From Symploca sp. SIO1C2 (GTDB lineage: Bacteria; Cyanobacteriota; Cyanobacteriia; Cyanobacteriales; Coleofasciculaceae), in NCBI GenBank assembly GCA_010672925.1, contig JAAHFP010000001.1:515250-579249 (forward strand): a stretch of DNA of 64,000 nt, given 5' to 3'. The position numbers and the translations under genes were made by a program. This document shows positions 8,599 through 17,804 of the stretch, in pieces (the stretch's first letter is position 1; the number at the start of each line of letters is the position of its first letter). The notes beneath the pieces were generated by a model, which saw only the letters and a program-made list of their open reading frames with translations, did no database searches and had not been told where the DNA came from.

Positions 8599-9123
8599 TT
8601 AATCTGAAACTTGATATAAGCTTACACCAGAACAGTCAACCTTGTGCACCAGCTCAGATATCTTCAATTTGGAGACTGGTTCGATCCAATCAGGAGCAAT
8701 TTCTGCTAATGGTACTAAGACAAAGCCTCTCTGGGTCATCCTTGGATGAGGAATTTGGAGATCAGGTGTCTCTAGAATTAAATCCTCAAATAACAATAAA
8801 TCTAGGTCTAGGGTTCTTGGTCCCCAATGTTCTTTACGCTCTCTACCAAACTCTTGTTCAATTCCTAATAGATTTTTGAGCAATTCATGAGGATTTAACT
8901 CTACCTCCAACAGAGCACAACCGTTGAGATAATCAGGTTGTGACGGTCCGACTGGTGCTGTTTTATACCAACTGGAGTGGGACTTGAGGGTAATACCTGA
9001 AGTTTCTGCAAGTTTGATCAGAGCGCCTTCCAGGGTAGCATGGGAGTCACCAATATTACTGCCAAGAGCGATCGCGCTCAATGTACCTTTTGTGGTTGCC
9101 AAATTTTCAGAGTTATAGACCAT
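8599..9123 (-). CDS. folK: 2-amino-4-hydroxy-6-hydroxymethyldihydropteridine pyrophosphokinase
   Basis: A 174-residue HPPK that transfers pyrophosphate from ATP to hydroxymethyl-dihydropterin in folate synthesis. The N-terminal ALGSNIGD motif, the PVGPSQPDYLNG strand and the metal-binding GPRTLDLDLL motif are all present, as is HPRMTQRGFVLVPL. Length is normal for a monofunctional enzyme. It is transcribed ahead of the EgtD-like gene with a 50 bp gap, so co-transcription is possible. A partner folP or folB is not beside it; the DHPS-like gene 7 kb away is divergent. Confidence 0.93.
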   Translation of the reverse strand: MVYNSENLATTKGTLSAIALGSNIGDSHATLEGALIKLAETSGITLKSHSSWYKTAPVGPSQPDYLNGCALLEVELNPHELLKNLLGIEQEFGRERKEHWGPRTLDLDLLLFEDLILETPDLQIPHPRMTQRGFVLVPLAEIAPDWIEPVSKLKISELVHKVDCSGVSLYQVSD

Positions 9124-9292
9124 TAATTCACCTTCGTCGGATTATTGGTTGTGGAACAGGCATCTTGCCTGTAACCTGATACAGCTTCCCTTGTGTTCTG
9201 CCAAGTTTTTTGCTAATATTATCTCATAATAGAATAGGTGTGCTCATATAAACAAAATTATTTAAACAGCGATCGCTCTCTTTACGATATAA

Positions 9293-9526
9293 GTATGTTC
9301 CAGGCCCAATACTATTCAAGAAATTTACACGCAAGTTATATCTACACTGCCCCCAACTGAGCGGTTTCAGTTGGCAACGATGATCCTTAATGGCTTAGTA
9401 GAGCAAAATAATGATGCTGTTGATGTCAGCGATACTTGGACAGATCAAGATCAATTAGACTTAGCTGCCTTTTCTTGGCAATACGCAGCGAGTGCTTTTC
9501 CTGAAGATGGGAAGATCGCTAAGTGA
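9293..9526 (+). pseudogene. Antitoxin remnant without start codon
   Basis: An open frame of 77 codons reads through a recognisable antitoxin-like body (TIQEIYTQVISTLPPTERFQ, then DVSDTWTDQDQ and FPEDGKIAK). A TAA stop precedes it at 9290 with no usable start before the conserved part, so the 5' end is lost. The first internal ATG is at 9380. Its stop overlaps the GTG of the toxin fragment, preserving the original two-gene layout. Confidence 0.6.
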
Positions 9527-9642
9527 TCTGGAAGCCAGGTGATGTAATAACAGTTGATTTTCCTGGTGTTACAGGTATAAAACGCCGCCCAGTAGTTGTA
9601 CTATCTTCAGTTACATATCACAGGAATCGCCCTGATGTTTAG
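9523..9642 (+). pseudogene. PemK/MazF-type toxin fragment
   Basis: A 39-codon frame starting GTG reads MIWKPGDVITVDFPG then IKRRPVVVLSS, which is the start of a PemK/MazF endoribonuclease. It stops after HRNRPDV, well short of the usual length of about 110 residues. The preceding antitoxin frame is also damaged, so the module is dead. Confidence 0.7.
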
Positions 9643-9677
9643 CCTGATTTGATATAAGGGGTTATTTATTAGTCCAA

Positions 9678-10055
9678 ATGAAATTACAAATAATTCCTTA
9701 CAACCCAAAACTTAAAGAACGTGCACGGGAACTCAGGAAAAACATGACTCCTGGTGAGCAAAAACTCTGGCATCACCTCAAGGGAAAACAGATGTTAGGT
9801 TATGACTTTGATCGCCAGCGTCCTATCGATCAGTTTATCGTAGACTTTTATTGTAAGCAGTTGCAATTAGCCCTCGAAATTGACGGAGCTTCTCATAATA
9901 GTGAAGAAGCTCAGCAGTATGATCATGAACGACAACTGCGATTAGAAGGATTAGGTGTGCATTTTCTCCGCTTTCAAGAATCAGAAGTACTCAAGGATAC
10001 TCCACAAGTTTTAGAAGCGATTGCACTTTGGATTTCTAGCCATGAGAGAACTTAA
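9678..10055 (+). CDS. DUF559 endonuclease-domain protein
   Basis: A 125-residue DUF559 protein related to the Vsr/restriction endonuclease fold. Key segments are RKNMTPGEQKLWHHLK, FIVDFYC, LALEIDGASH and the C-terminal FLRFQESEVL. The Asp of IVDFYC and Glu of LEIDG fit the nuclease core. These proteins are common, short and often mobile in cyanobacteria, and their role is unknown. It stands alone between a dead toxin-antitoxin module and repeats. Confidence 0.85.
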   Translation: MKLQIIPYNPKLKERARELRKNMTPGEQKLWHHLKGKQMLGYDFDRQRPIDQFIVDFYCKQLQLALEIDGASHNSEEAQQYDHERQLRLEGLGVHFLRFQESEVLKDTPQVLEAIALWISSHERT

Positions 10056-10302
10056 CCCTAAAATCCCTTCTAGCTTCCCCTCTTAAGAATATGTTACCCC
10101 TGGGGCTCCCCCTCCTGGGAGGGGGCTGGGGGGTGGGTAAACCGCAACTCTCGGAGCTAACCCACCCCTAACCCCTCCCAGGAGGGGGATAAGAGAATGC
10201 TTCCAGCACCGGCAAAGTTGATCGATTTCTCTGGAATGACTCACACAACGGTAAAACTGACCTTATTCAATATTCAATCATTAGTCATCGGTTTCTTAGA
10301 GT
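10056..10302. repeat. G/C-rich inverted repeat region
   Basis: The core at 10106-10190 pairs a CCCCCTCCTGGGAGGGGG arm and GGGGGGTGGGT with ACCCACCCCTAACCCC and CCCAGGAGGGGG. It can form a strong hairpin and may act as a bidirectional terminator after the DUF559 gene. Shorter copies occur at about 25235-25280, 46980, 47898 and 62465. No coding region is seen. Confidence 0.6.
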
Positions 10303-10529
10303 AATTAGGGTTTGCTGAATAAGTCGTAACTTTCCGGGAAAGAATAGGTGGTAGGTGGTAGGTGGCAGGTGGTAGGTAAGGTTAAATGGTATTAGGTGTT
10401 GGGGAATTTTTCACTCTTGATACAAGGTTTTTGAGCTCAAAGATACCATTTCCTTGCACTTGGCGAAACCAAAAATGATTTAAAGTCTTGTTTGGCATGG
10501 CTTACACACTTATGCAGCAAGCCCTAATT
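10303..10529. mobile_element. MITE with 22-bp terminal inverted repeats
   Basis: The left end AATTAGGGTTTGCTGAATAA and the right end (inverse of AATTAGGGCTTGCTGCATAA) form imperfect terminal inverted repeats around about 180 bp of non-coding DNA. The interior has a GGTAGGTGGTAGGTGGCAGG minisatellite. A partial copy with the same left end and minisatellite lies at about 49252-49330. No transposase is present, so it is a non-autonomous element. Confidence 0.65.
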
Positions 10530-10733
10530 AAGCGATCGCACACAAGCTCACAATTCAATCTCATAGTAGTCTAGAGATGATTCACCTTTACCTTGACGCC
10601 AAATTAGGATAACTGAGCAATCGCGTTTGTTGTAGCACGAGTATATCTGATAATCCACCAGTGCGATCGCTAGTGCTAGCATTTGGATGAGTGGGAACAT
10701 TAATATACGCGACCAAAAGGTGAGAAAAAAACT
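10530..10733. other. Intergenic stretch, no gene seen
   Basis: About 200 bp between the MITE and the next gene. It holds HIP1 octamers (GCGATCGC) and no supported gene. A minus-strand reading frame here overlaps the start of the next gene and has no family signature. Confidence 0.5.
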
Positions 10734-11054
10734 ATGACAATAGCTAAGTCTACTCCTACAGTCCGCAGGGGACGAATTTTTCCCGAAATCCAGTGGACGG
10801 AAGAAAAAAAAGCTCAAAAGAGAACTGAACGCGAAGAATTTTACCAACGGTGCAAGCCAATTTTTGATAGATTGCAACCTGAATTAATTAAGACTCACTA
10901 CAACTGGTATGTAGCAATTGAGCCAGATAGTGGAGAGTATTTTCTTGCTCAGAATGATTTAGTTGTTGCTCAAATAGCGCATCAAAAATACCCAAAGGCT
11001 AAGCTACATGTCTTCCGCATTAATGAAACTGGAGTGTGCGGAACTATGGTGTAA
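10734..11054 (+). CDS. Hypothetical protein, paralogue of the protein at 12171-12491
   Basis: A 106-residue protein of unknown function. Its C-terminal half (THYNWYVAIEPDSGEYFLAQ, then RINETGVCGTM) closely parallels the protein encoded at 12171-12491 (EHYDWFILIEPNSGDYFIAP, then RLNETGTCGR). The shared core resembles short DUF5678-like proteins. The second copy is paired with an aspartic protease; this one is not. Its 3' end overlaps the convergent VapC gene by 11 bp. Confidence 0.65.
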   Translation: MTIAKSTPTVRRGRIFPEIQWTEEKKAQKRTEREEFYQRCKPIFDRLQPELIKTHYNWYVAIEPDSGEYFLAQNDLVVAQIAHQKYPKAKLHVFRINETGVCGTMV

Positions 11055-11448
11055 TCAGTTGAACAGATGAGAAGTAGGTTTGATAACGATTGACATCGCG
11101 AGTAAGCAAAGGTAAATTCGCCACAGCAGCATGAGCTCCAATATAGAAGTCAGGAAGTGGAGATCTCCGTCCACCTCCACGCCGACGATAAGCTAAAAAA
11201 CTTTGTCCTGCTAGGAAAGCAGCTGAATACGGTAACGAGTCTCGACGAAAAAAATCTTCTGGTAAAGCTTCCTCAACTTCTTCGGGTTGATTAAACCCAA
11301 TAGCTATTTCGGCGTAAATGATGGGATTAATAACCAAATCTCCCTGGTTGGCATAGTCAGTTAGCATTTGCGATGACCAGTCAAACCATTGAGGCTCTTC
11401 GGTAATAACATCTAGGATAACATTGCTATCTACCAGAATTTCGCTCAT
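11044..11448 (-). CDS. VapC-like PIN-domain toxin
   Basis: A 134-residue PIN-domain ribonuclease. The first catalytic Asp is in ILVDSNVILD near residue 7, an acidic residue follows in INPIIYAEI, and the third and fourth acidic positions fit LPDFYIGAHA and LLTRDVNRYQTYF. The domain is complete. Its ATG overlaps the antitoxin TGA by one base, a typical toxin-antitoxin layout. Confidence 0.85.
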   Translation of the reverse strand: MSEILVDSNVILDVITEEPQWFDWSSQMLTDYANQGDLVINPIIYAEIAIGFNQPEEVEEALPEDFFRRDSLPYSAAFLAGQSFLAYRRRGGGRRSPLPDFYIGAHAAVANLPLLTRDVNRYQTYFSSVQLITP

Positions 11449-11672
11449 CAGTCCTCACGGGTAAGTTGCATAATCTCATTAGTTGTTAGGCGGTTGGTTG
11501 CTTTGCCACGAAGAGCTGCAATTATTTGTTTTCCTCTGTTAGAAGCTTGAGGCTTACGAATTTGCAAGGTATTTCCTACTACTTCAAGTTTAATTTCTGT
11601 ACCAGGTTGTAACCCAAGTTGGTTTTGAATGTCGGTCGGGATAGTAATTTTACCGTCAATGTCAATTTTCAT
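11448..11672 (-). CDS. AbrB/MazE-type antitoxin of the VapC pair
   Basis: A 74-residue swapped-hairpin AbrB protein with GKITIPTDIQNQLGLQPGTE and LQIRKPQ. The C-terminal tail, rich in charged residues, would bind the PIN toxin. It overlaps the downstream vapC start by one base, so the pair is co-translated and probably autoregulated. Unlike the remnants nearby, this module looks intact. Confidence 0.85.
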   Translation of the reverse strand: MKIDIDGKITIPTDIQNQLGLQPGTEIKLEVVGNTLQIRKPQASNRGKQIIAALRGKATNRLTTNEIMQLTRED

Positions 11673-11805
11673 ATATAGGGTTGACTTGTTATGAAGAATT
11701 AGGACAATTAAGCGATCGCGTTTGTTTTAGTGTAAGTATATCCGATAACCAGCCAGTGCGATTGGACTTCATCTGTTTTAGTTACAGGTTGTGGCACTTA
11801 CAATT

Positions 11806-12186
11806 TCAATCTTCCTCAAGTCTCAATACTCCTGCCTTTCTATCTACCACCAACCGCCGAGTTTCTAACCACAGTAAACCCATCAAAATCTCCGGAACTT
11901 CCCGCCTGCATAAAACCGGAATTGTCAACTCTTGTCTATCAAAGATGACAGTACCTTGATAAACATTAAATCTTGTATCTCCTCTTGCTGTCCGCATTTC
12001 CTGTTTATCAAGATATGACCAGCCTAAGCTTTCTACATCTTGAGTATCCATTGCTAGCCATTCAGTAAATCCAGTGTCTAGCAAAGCATTAACAGAAATG
12101 ATTGAGCCATCCGCTGCAATCAAATCAATCTCAAACAACAGCTCCCCTTTTTCACCAAAAAAGCCCTGGATCATATTCTGCCGCAA
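11806..12186 (-). CDS. Retropepsin-like aspartic protease family protein
   Basis: A 126-residue clan AA aspartic-protease-fold protein. The catalytic-type motif is ALLDTGFTEW near residue 36, followed by a beta-rich body and the EILMGLLWLETRRLVVD segment matching the flap and C-terminal strands. As a single retropepsin lobe it would act as a homodimer. Start candidates are 12186 and Met5 at 12174. It overlaps the upstream hypothetical gene by 16 bp, so they form a two-gene unit. The substrate is unknown. Confidence 0.75.
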   Translation of the reverse strand: MRQNMIQGFFGEKGELLFEIDLIAADGSIISVNALLDTGFTEWLAMDTQDVESLGWSYLDKQEMRTARGDTRFNVYQGTVIFDRQELTIPVLCRREVPEILMGLLWLETRRLVVDRKAGVLRLEED

Positions 12187-12491
12187 GTTCCTGTTTCATT
12201 AAGACGCATCGCCAGAATATCCGCCTTTAGGTGCTTTTGGCGGGCTTTTTGGAGAGCAGCTTCGTGGTTAGGAGCAATAAAGTAGTCTCCACTGTTGGGC
12301 TCAATTAAAATAAACCAATCATAATGCTCTTTAACTAATTCTGGATAAACCTGGTCAAAAATTGCTCGACAACATCTGCCAAATTCTTCCTCTTGTGCTT
12401 CAATTCTAGCTATCTCTTCTGGAGAAAGAGAAGGACTACTAGGATCAATTCTGCTCCCACGGGGGACTTTTTTGCTGATTTGCTGAATCAT
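12171..12491 (-). CDS. Hypothetical protein paired with the aspartic protease
   Basis: A 106-residue protein of unknown function, paralogous to the protein at 10734-11054. The N-terminus is polar and charged (KKVPRGSRIDPSSPSLSPEE) and the C-terminal core is EHYDWFILIEPNSGDYFIAP. It is encoded ahead of, and overlaps, the retropepsin-like gene, so it may be a substrate, partner or inhibitor of that protease. This is inference from the overlap only. Confidence 0.65.
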   Translation of the reverse strand: MIQQISKKVPRGSRIDPSSPSLSPEEIARIEAQEEEFGRCCRAIFDQVYPELVKEHYDWFILIEPNSGDYFIAPNHEAALQKARQKHLKADILAMRLNETGTCGRI

Positions 12492-12540
12492 AGTTTACTT
12501 GTTATGGAGAATTAGAATAACTGAGCGATCGCAAATTATA

Positions 12541-12711
12541 GGGCGGGTTTTGATTGGACTGTTTCTGGTAAAATAGGGCGGCTTATCCCTAACTGTAGGG
12601 CGGGTTTTGATTGGACTGTTTCTGGTAAAATAGGGCGGCTTATCCCTAACTGTAGGGCGGGTTTTGATTGGACTGTTTCTGGTATGATGGGGCGGCTTAT
12701 CCCTAAACCCG
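12541..12711. repeat. Three tandem 57-bp repeat units
   Basis: Three head-to-tail units begin with GGGCGGGTTTTGATTGGACT at 12541, 12598 and 12655. The first two are essentially identical, and the third ends in the same CTAAACCCGCCCCTAC terminus as the 7316-7555 element. This is a local amplification of one dispersed repeat. No gene is seen. Confidence 0.85.
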
Positions 12712-12839
12712 CCCCTACGAATAGTTGGTAATGTTGGGAAATTGGATAGAAATTAGTGAAAATTCGATTCAGATATCCCCTCTTCTTTCCCTTTGTGAAC
12801 TTTGTGTCTTTGTGGTTTCTCTAATCCAGTAAATAGGAT

Positions 12840-13010
12840 TTATGGTCGTATGCAATACTGGGCGCACGTCGGTCTAACCCACTAAATTAATTTTTCGGCT
12901 TCACCTTAAGTTAGTCATCTTTAGATGACTTGAGCTATTAGCCTGGGGTTTGAACCCCAGGCGAGATAAGGGTTTCACCTTAAGTTGACACCAATGCACG
13001 TCGGTGCGCC
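12840..13010. mobile_element. Non-autonomous repeat element (GGGCGCACGTCGG family)
   Basis: The ends carry CACGTCGGT motifs (GGGCGCACGTCGGT near 12860 and GCACGTCGGTGCGCC near 12995). The interior holds the palindrome CCTGGGGTTTGAACCCCAGG and paired AGTCATCTTTAGATGACT. A longer copy in opposite orientation lies at about 49331-49590, and end fragments occur near 52990-53030. No transposase is present. It is a structured, mobile, non-coding repeat. Confidence 0.6.
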
Positions 13011-13011
13011 T

Positions 13012-15654
13012 CTACAGGCTTTCCCGCAACTGACTTTTTGCCGTAGCCAAGGCTTCTCCTAACTTACTCGCATCCCTTCCCCCTGCTTGTGCTAAATTGG
13101 GACGCCCACCGCCGCCACCACCACAAATTTTGGCGATGCTACCAATGAATTTGCCAGCTTGCAGTTTCTTCTGTTTCTGAACTTGAGGACTAAAAGCTGC
13201 GACTAAACTAACTTTGCCTTCTGCCAAAGCTGAACCTAGTACTACTGCACTCTCTCCTAATTTTTGCTGCAAACGTTCAGCCGCAGTTTTCAAGGCATCG
13301 GGGTCAGCATTTTCCATCATGGCTACCAGTACCTTAAATTCACCCACTGACTCCGCTTGTGCTAATAGTTGGTCAGATTTAGCTAAGGCAAGTTCCTGCT
13401 TGAGGGCATCTAGCTGTTTTTGAGATGCCTTGAGTTCCTGCTGTAAACTAGTGATACGCTCTGGTAGTTCTTCTGGTTTTGCCTTAAAGCGATCGCTAAG
13501 TTCTTTGACTATCTGATCTCGCAGATTCAGGTAGTCTAGCACTGCAGGACCGGCTACAGCTTCGATCCGGCGGATACCAGCAGCGATACCGGTTTCTGAG
13601 ACAATTTTGAATACCCCGATTTCAGCGGTATTGTTGACATGAGTACCGCCGCATAGTTCCATAGAAACGCCAGGAAAATCAATTACCCGCACTTCCTCAC
13701 CATATTTTTCCCCAAACATCGCCACTGCACCTTTGGCTTTGGCTTCAGCAATGGGCATTACTGCTACTTCTGCGGAATGAGCTTCTCCAATCCAGGTATT
13801 GACTTGTTCCTCTACTTGTTGTACTTCTTCTAGTGTGAGGGAGCGGGAACAGTTAAAGTCAAAGCGTAGCCGATCAAAATCCACCAAAGAACCAGCTTGA
13901 GAGATTGCGGGGTCAACAATTAGTTTTAAAGCGGCTTGTAGTAAGTGAGTCGCTGTATGATTAGCTTGGGCACGACGACGACAAGCGCGGTCGATTTGAG
14001 CAGCAACGGTATCCCCTAACTGCAATGTACCTCGTTCAATGGAACCGAAGTGGACAAAGAAATTCGATTCCTTCTTCACATCTTCAATCCGTACTAGAAG
14101 ATTATCCCCGGATAAGTAACCGCGATCGCCAATTTGTCCCCCAGATTCGGCGTAAAATGGTGTCTGCTCCAAAATTATCTGCACTGTTGTCCCGGCTTCA
14201 GCAGACTCCACTGACTTCCCATCTACCAAAAGTACTGCCACTTTCCCTGGAGATTGAGGTTGAGTGTAGCCCAAAAATTCCGTACCATGAAGCTGTTCAG
14301 CTAGCTTATCCAAACTCTCCTGTACCGTTAAATCAATAGTTTCGTGAGCTGCCTGGGAAGTTTCCTGCTGCTCCTTCATGGCTGTTTCATAGCCGGGTAC
14401 ATCCACCGTTAGACCCTCTTCTTCAGCAATTTCCTGAGTAAGTTCCAAGGGGAAGCCGTAGGTGTCGTAAAGGGTAAAAGCATCCCTACCATTGATTTGA
14501 GTCTCGCCGGACTGCTTGACTTTTTCGATAATTTCTGCTAATAGTTTCTCACCCCGTTCCAAGGTTTTCAGGAAGCGGGATTCTTCCCGTTGTAGTTCCG
14601 CTGTGATTACTGCTTCCCTTTCCCTAACACTAGGATAAGCAGATTCAGAAAGAGAGATCGCACTTTGGGCTACTTTACCGGTAAACTCTCCCTGAATCCC
14701 AATCAATCGTCCATGACGCACTACCCGGCGAATCAAACGGCGCAAGATATAACCTCTACCAGTATTGGAAGCGGTAATGCCATCAGTAATCATATGGACT
14801 ACTGCTCGAATGTGATCCCCAATCACCTTGAGAGAGACTTTGGTTTTCTCATCACTCTTGCTGTAGTCAATCCCAGCAATTTCCCCTGCGGTTTTGATAA
14901 TTGGTAAAATCAGGTCAGTTTCGTAGTTATTGGGTACTTGCTGGAGAATTTGCGCCATCCTCTCCAGTCCTAAACCTGTATCAATATTTTTATTTTGTAA
15001 GGGTGTCCGGTTACCTTCTGCATCCTGGTTGTATTGCATAAATACCAGGTTGTAGAACTCGATAAACCGGGTATCATCTTCTAAATCAATACTGTCATCC
15101 CCTTTTTCTGGATGAAAGTCATAGTAAATTTCTGAACAAGGGCCACAGGGTCCAGTAGGGCCAGATGTCCAAAAGTTATCCTCTTCTCCCATCCTCTGGA
15201 TACGATGTGGGGGAATACCGATTTGGTCCCGCCAGATAGCAAAAGCTTCGTCATCATCCTGAAACACACTGACAACGAGGTTTTCTGGGGACAAACCAAA
15301 TACTTCTGTCGATAGTTCCCATGCCCAAGCGATTGCTTGTTCCTTAAAATAATCCCCAAAGCTGAAATTACCCAGCATCTCAAAAAAGGTATGATGCCTT
15401 GCCGTGCGTCCTACATTCTCAATATCATTAGTCCGTATGCACTTTTGGGAAGTGGTAGCACGGGGAAATTCTGGAGAACGCTGTCCTAGGAAAATCGGTT
15501 TAAATGGTAACATTCCCGCAATTGTCAGCAGCACAGTGGGGTCTTCTGGTACCAAGGAAGCACTAGGAAGCCACTTGTGCTCTTGCTGAATGTAGAAGTC
15601 CAAGAACTTCTTCCGAATTTCGCTACCGCTAAGGAACTGTGGGGGTTTAGGCAT
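13012..15654 (-). CDS. alaS: Alanine--tRNA ligase
   Basis: An 880-residue class II alanyl-tRNA synthetase of full normal length. The N-terminal catalytic core includes [13 protein letters not shown] and GTGLGLERM-type motifs (DTGLGLERM). The editing domain shows [12 protein letters not shown] and CGGTH, the zinc-site residues that clear mischarged Ser/Gly-tRNA. The C-terminal C-Ala domain ends with [15 protein letters not shown]. It is probably the downstream end of the minus-strand methyltransferase/panD group, although 150 bp separate it from the broken panD. Confidence 0.97.
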   Translation of the reverse strand: MPKPPQFLSGSEIRKKFLDFYIQQEHKWLPSASLVPEDPTVLLTIAGMLPFKPIFLGQRSPEFPRATTSQKCIRTNDIENVGRTARHHTFFEMLGNFSFGDYFKEQAIAWAWELSTEVFGLSPENLVVSVFQDDDEAFAIWRDQIGIPPHRIQRMGEEDNFWTSGPTGPCGPCSEIYYDFHPEKGDDSIDLEDDTRFIEFYNLVFMQYNQDAEGNRTPLQNKNIDTGLGLERMAQILQQVPNNYETDLILPIIKTAGEIAGIDYSKSDEKTKVSLKVIGDHIRAVVHMITDGITASNTGRGYILRRLIRRVVRHGRLIGIQGEFTGKVAQSAISLSESAYPSVREREAVITAELQREESRFLKTLERGEKLLAEIIEKVKQSGETQINGRDAFTLYDTYGFPLELTQEIAEEEGLTVDVPGYETAMKEQQETSQAAHETIDLTVQESLDKLAEQLHGTEFLGYTQPQSPGKVAVLLVDGKSVESAEAGTTVQIILEQTPFYAESGGQIGDRGYLSGDNLLVRIEDVKKESNFFVHFGSIERGTLQLGDTVAAQIDRACRRRAQANHTATHLLQAALKLIVDPAISQAGSLVDFDRLRFDFNCSRSLTLEEVQQVEEQVNTWIGEAHSAEVAVMPIAEAKAKGAVAMFGEKYGEEVRVIDFPGVSMELCGGTHVNNTAEIGVFKIVSETGIAAGIRRIEAVAGPAVLDYLNLRDQIVKELSDRFKAKPEELPERITSLQQELKASQKQLDALKQELALAKSDQLLAQAESVGEFKVLVAMMENADPDALKTAAERLQQKLGESAVVLGSALAEGKVSLVAAFSPQVQKQKKLQAGKFIGSIAKICGGGGGGRPNLAQAGGRDASKLGEALATAKSQLRESL

Positions 15655-15803
15655 GACTAGAATTAAGAATTAAGAATTGATTTTCGTCTCTAGCTATCTC
15701 TATCTTCCCACACTCCCCACTCCTTCCTTCTTACAAAAGGCGATATTTGTGTATCCGGTGACCTACCTGTGATTAATTCTTAAGGGTCTTCTCAGCAGCA
15801 ACT

Positions 15804-16249
15804 TCAAACCCCCAGCATCATAGGATATCCTGTTATTTTTTTGCCATTCTCTTTCCCATAACCACTGTAGTCCAATGTCTCACCATTTGGTGTGAGGGTT
15901 TGGTAAAAAACATCTTGAACATGGTTATTTTCATCAGCGATTAATACTCGCGCTTGGTGACCTTTACGCATAACTTCAGCTCGGTCACACTGTTCATTTG
16001 CCCAAATAATCAAAACATCCCCAGGTTGGCACAACAGTGCGCCACCCCCATTAGGACAAATTTGTCCTTCTCCTGGCTTTCCTGGCAGTATGTAAGTACT
16101 CCAGCGATTTCCATTATCAATGTTGACAATTTCTACTTCTTCTAGGGGCAGAATACCCACTTGATCCAGTAGTTCTTGATCAATAGTAATGCTACCGACA
16201 TAGTCACGCTTAGCTTCAGTTTGGCGTGCATCAGCTTAATTGTTCCCAT
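15804..16249 (-). pseudogene. panD: Free-standing panD disrupted by an inferred 19-bp deletion
   Basis: The body from [14 protein letters not shown] through [17 protein letters not shown] to [14 protein letters not shown] is a typical aspartate 1-decarboxylase. The 5' end is broken. ATG 16249 reads [15 protein letters not shown], while the frame that carries the [10 protein letters not shown] processing site is shifted and is preceded by a TAA. Spacing from ATG to the Gly-Ser site is 19 bp short of my remembered length for this PanD subtype. The only remaining in-frame start (GTG 16160) lies after the Gly-Ser self-cleavage site, so no pyruvoyl enzyme could form. I read it as a pseudogene. Confidence 0.75.
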
Positions 16250-16306
16250 TCTTTCTACTTTTTCCTAAATTTAGTTGACCTGAGCAATGAATGCGAACGA
16301 CTTGAG

Positions 16307-17704
16307 CTATTTTTTTTGGAAGACAATCGCATACATGGGCTCGGCCTCAAAGATAGTAAACTCATCTTGGCTGATTAAATCCCAAGACAAGTCTTTGATA
16401 ACCCGGCCCAAAGCTGTGTTGCCATTATAGTAATCTACCCGCACAGTCAGTACAAAGTAACCACTAGATTTTAATAGAGGATCTAAATTCTGCAAACCCT
16501 CGGGGGAAGTATGACCAAAGGTAAACACACCGACGGCAATGATGGCATCAAAGCTGGAGGAGCTACAAAAATTGAGTGGTACTTCTAAATTTCCTTGATG
16601 TAAAGTTTTGTAAACTTGCTTTTTTCGAGCAACGTCTAGCATCTGTTCCGAGAGGTCAACTGCCGTAATATTGGTATAGCCTAATTCTGCTAGAGCCTCT
16701 CCTACCATCCCTGTACCTGCTCCAGCGTCTAAAATACTAGCGTTTTTGTCGGGTAGTACATTGGCTAGAGCGTGAGCCGATTGAATCGGACTGATGCGAT
16801 AGGATTTATCCAATTCCGAGTCATAGACGCGAGACCAAGCATCATATTTATCTTGCAAATTTTCGGAATCCTTGGTTTTGTAGATCCAGGACAAGCGATC
16901 GCTGATTTTTTCTCCTAAGAAGAAACTCCATCCCAGTTCTCCTGATGAAATGGCCTTGCACATCTGCTTGTAAGCGCTGCCTAGGTCTGGGTATTTGGAT
17001 GTAGCTAATAGTGACAGTAACTCGTAGCTTTTATGAAGATGTTCATTTAAATCTTTTGACTCCAAGACCATCAAGCCAATCTGACTCAGGATATCGATAT
17101 AGCCTGAGTGGCTGTAGGTTGGTTCAAATAACAGGCGGTCATAAACATATTGACGAGCTTGTTGGCTGATCTGCTTTGTTGGGGTTACCAAATCGTCAAA
17201 CAGAAAGATACCACTTTCTTGTAGCACCTGATGAATTTCTCTCAACGCCAATTCTCGTTGATGAACATGGTAGAGGGTTGCTTGGCTCCAGACATGGGTG
17301 AAAGTGCCTGTTTCAAAAGGTAGGTCTGTAGCTGAGGCTTTTTGGAATTGCAGACGTAAGGATGGATAGTCTTGAGCTTTCGCGACAGCATTATCGACCC
17401 GGACTTGACTTAGATCGATACCAACGACTTCACAGCCGGTCTTTTGAGCTAGCCAAATTGCCGTATTACCATTGCCGCAGCCAACATCTAGAACCCGAGA
17501 TGAGGCTGTAATCCTACTCTTGCTGAGCATCTGTTCATTCCAACGTTGGCAGGCGGGAATAAAGTCCTCAACACGGGTTACCGCCAAGTCTAAAAAATAA
17601 CCCCAGTGAAGACTGCCCTCTGAGTCCCAAAAACTCCGGTAGAGACTATCTTCTGCATCGTAAAAGTTTTCAGTGTCTGTTTCTTTGAATTTACTTTGGT
17701 CCAT
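16307..17704 (-). CDS. Two-domain SAM methyltransferase (SDMT-like plus class I)
   Basis: A 465-residue protein with two SAM-binding domains. Residues about 1-270 resemble sarcosine/dimethylglycine methyltransferases (VLDVGCGNGNTAIWLA near 72) and are clearly paralogous to the C-terminal domain of the PanD fusion, sharing WLAQ, GCxVVGID, FDD and YDRL/YERL-type stretches. Residues about 285-465 start DKYDAWSRVYDSEL and contain ILDAGAGTGMVGEAL, a WBSCR27/UbiE-like methyltransferase. The start has a diverged second copy just upstream at 17805-17975. It may further methylate the product of the fusion enzyme, but its substrate is unproven. Confidence 0.8.
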   Translation of the reverse strand: MDQSKFKETDTENFYDAEDSLYRSFWDSEGSLHWGYFLDLAVTRVEDFIPACQRWNEQMLSKSRITASSRVLDVGCGNGNTAIWLAQKTGCEVVGIDLSQVRVDNAVAKAQDYPSLRLQFQKASATDLPFETGTFTHVWSQATLYHVHQRELALREIHQVLQESGIFLFDDLVTPTKQISQQARQYVYDRLLFEPTYSHSGYIDILSQIGLMVLESKDLNEHLHKSYELLSLLATSKYPDLGSAYKQMCKAISSGELGWSFFLGEKISDRLSWIYKTKDSENLQDKYDAWSRVYDSELDKSYRISPIQSAHALANVLPDKNASILDAGAGTGMVGEALAELGYTNITAVDLSEQMLDVARKKQVYKTLHQGNLEVPLNFCSSSSFDAIIAVGVFTFGHTSPEGLQNLDPLLKSSGYFVLTVRVDYYNGNTALGRVIKDLSWDLISQDEFTIFEAEPMYAIVFQKK

Positions 17705-17804
17705 ATTCTCTAATTGCTAGCACCGTGTGATAATATCATGTCCCCAGACAGCAAGCATGGCAACGACATTTGCAGCACATTTGGGGATATAGATTGCCAT
17801 GCCC

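Noticed and set aside
12541-12711. Possible CRISPR array
   Set aside because: The units are direct head-to-tail repeats without unique spacers, and no cas genes are present.
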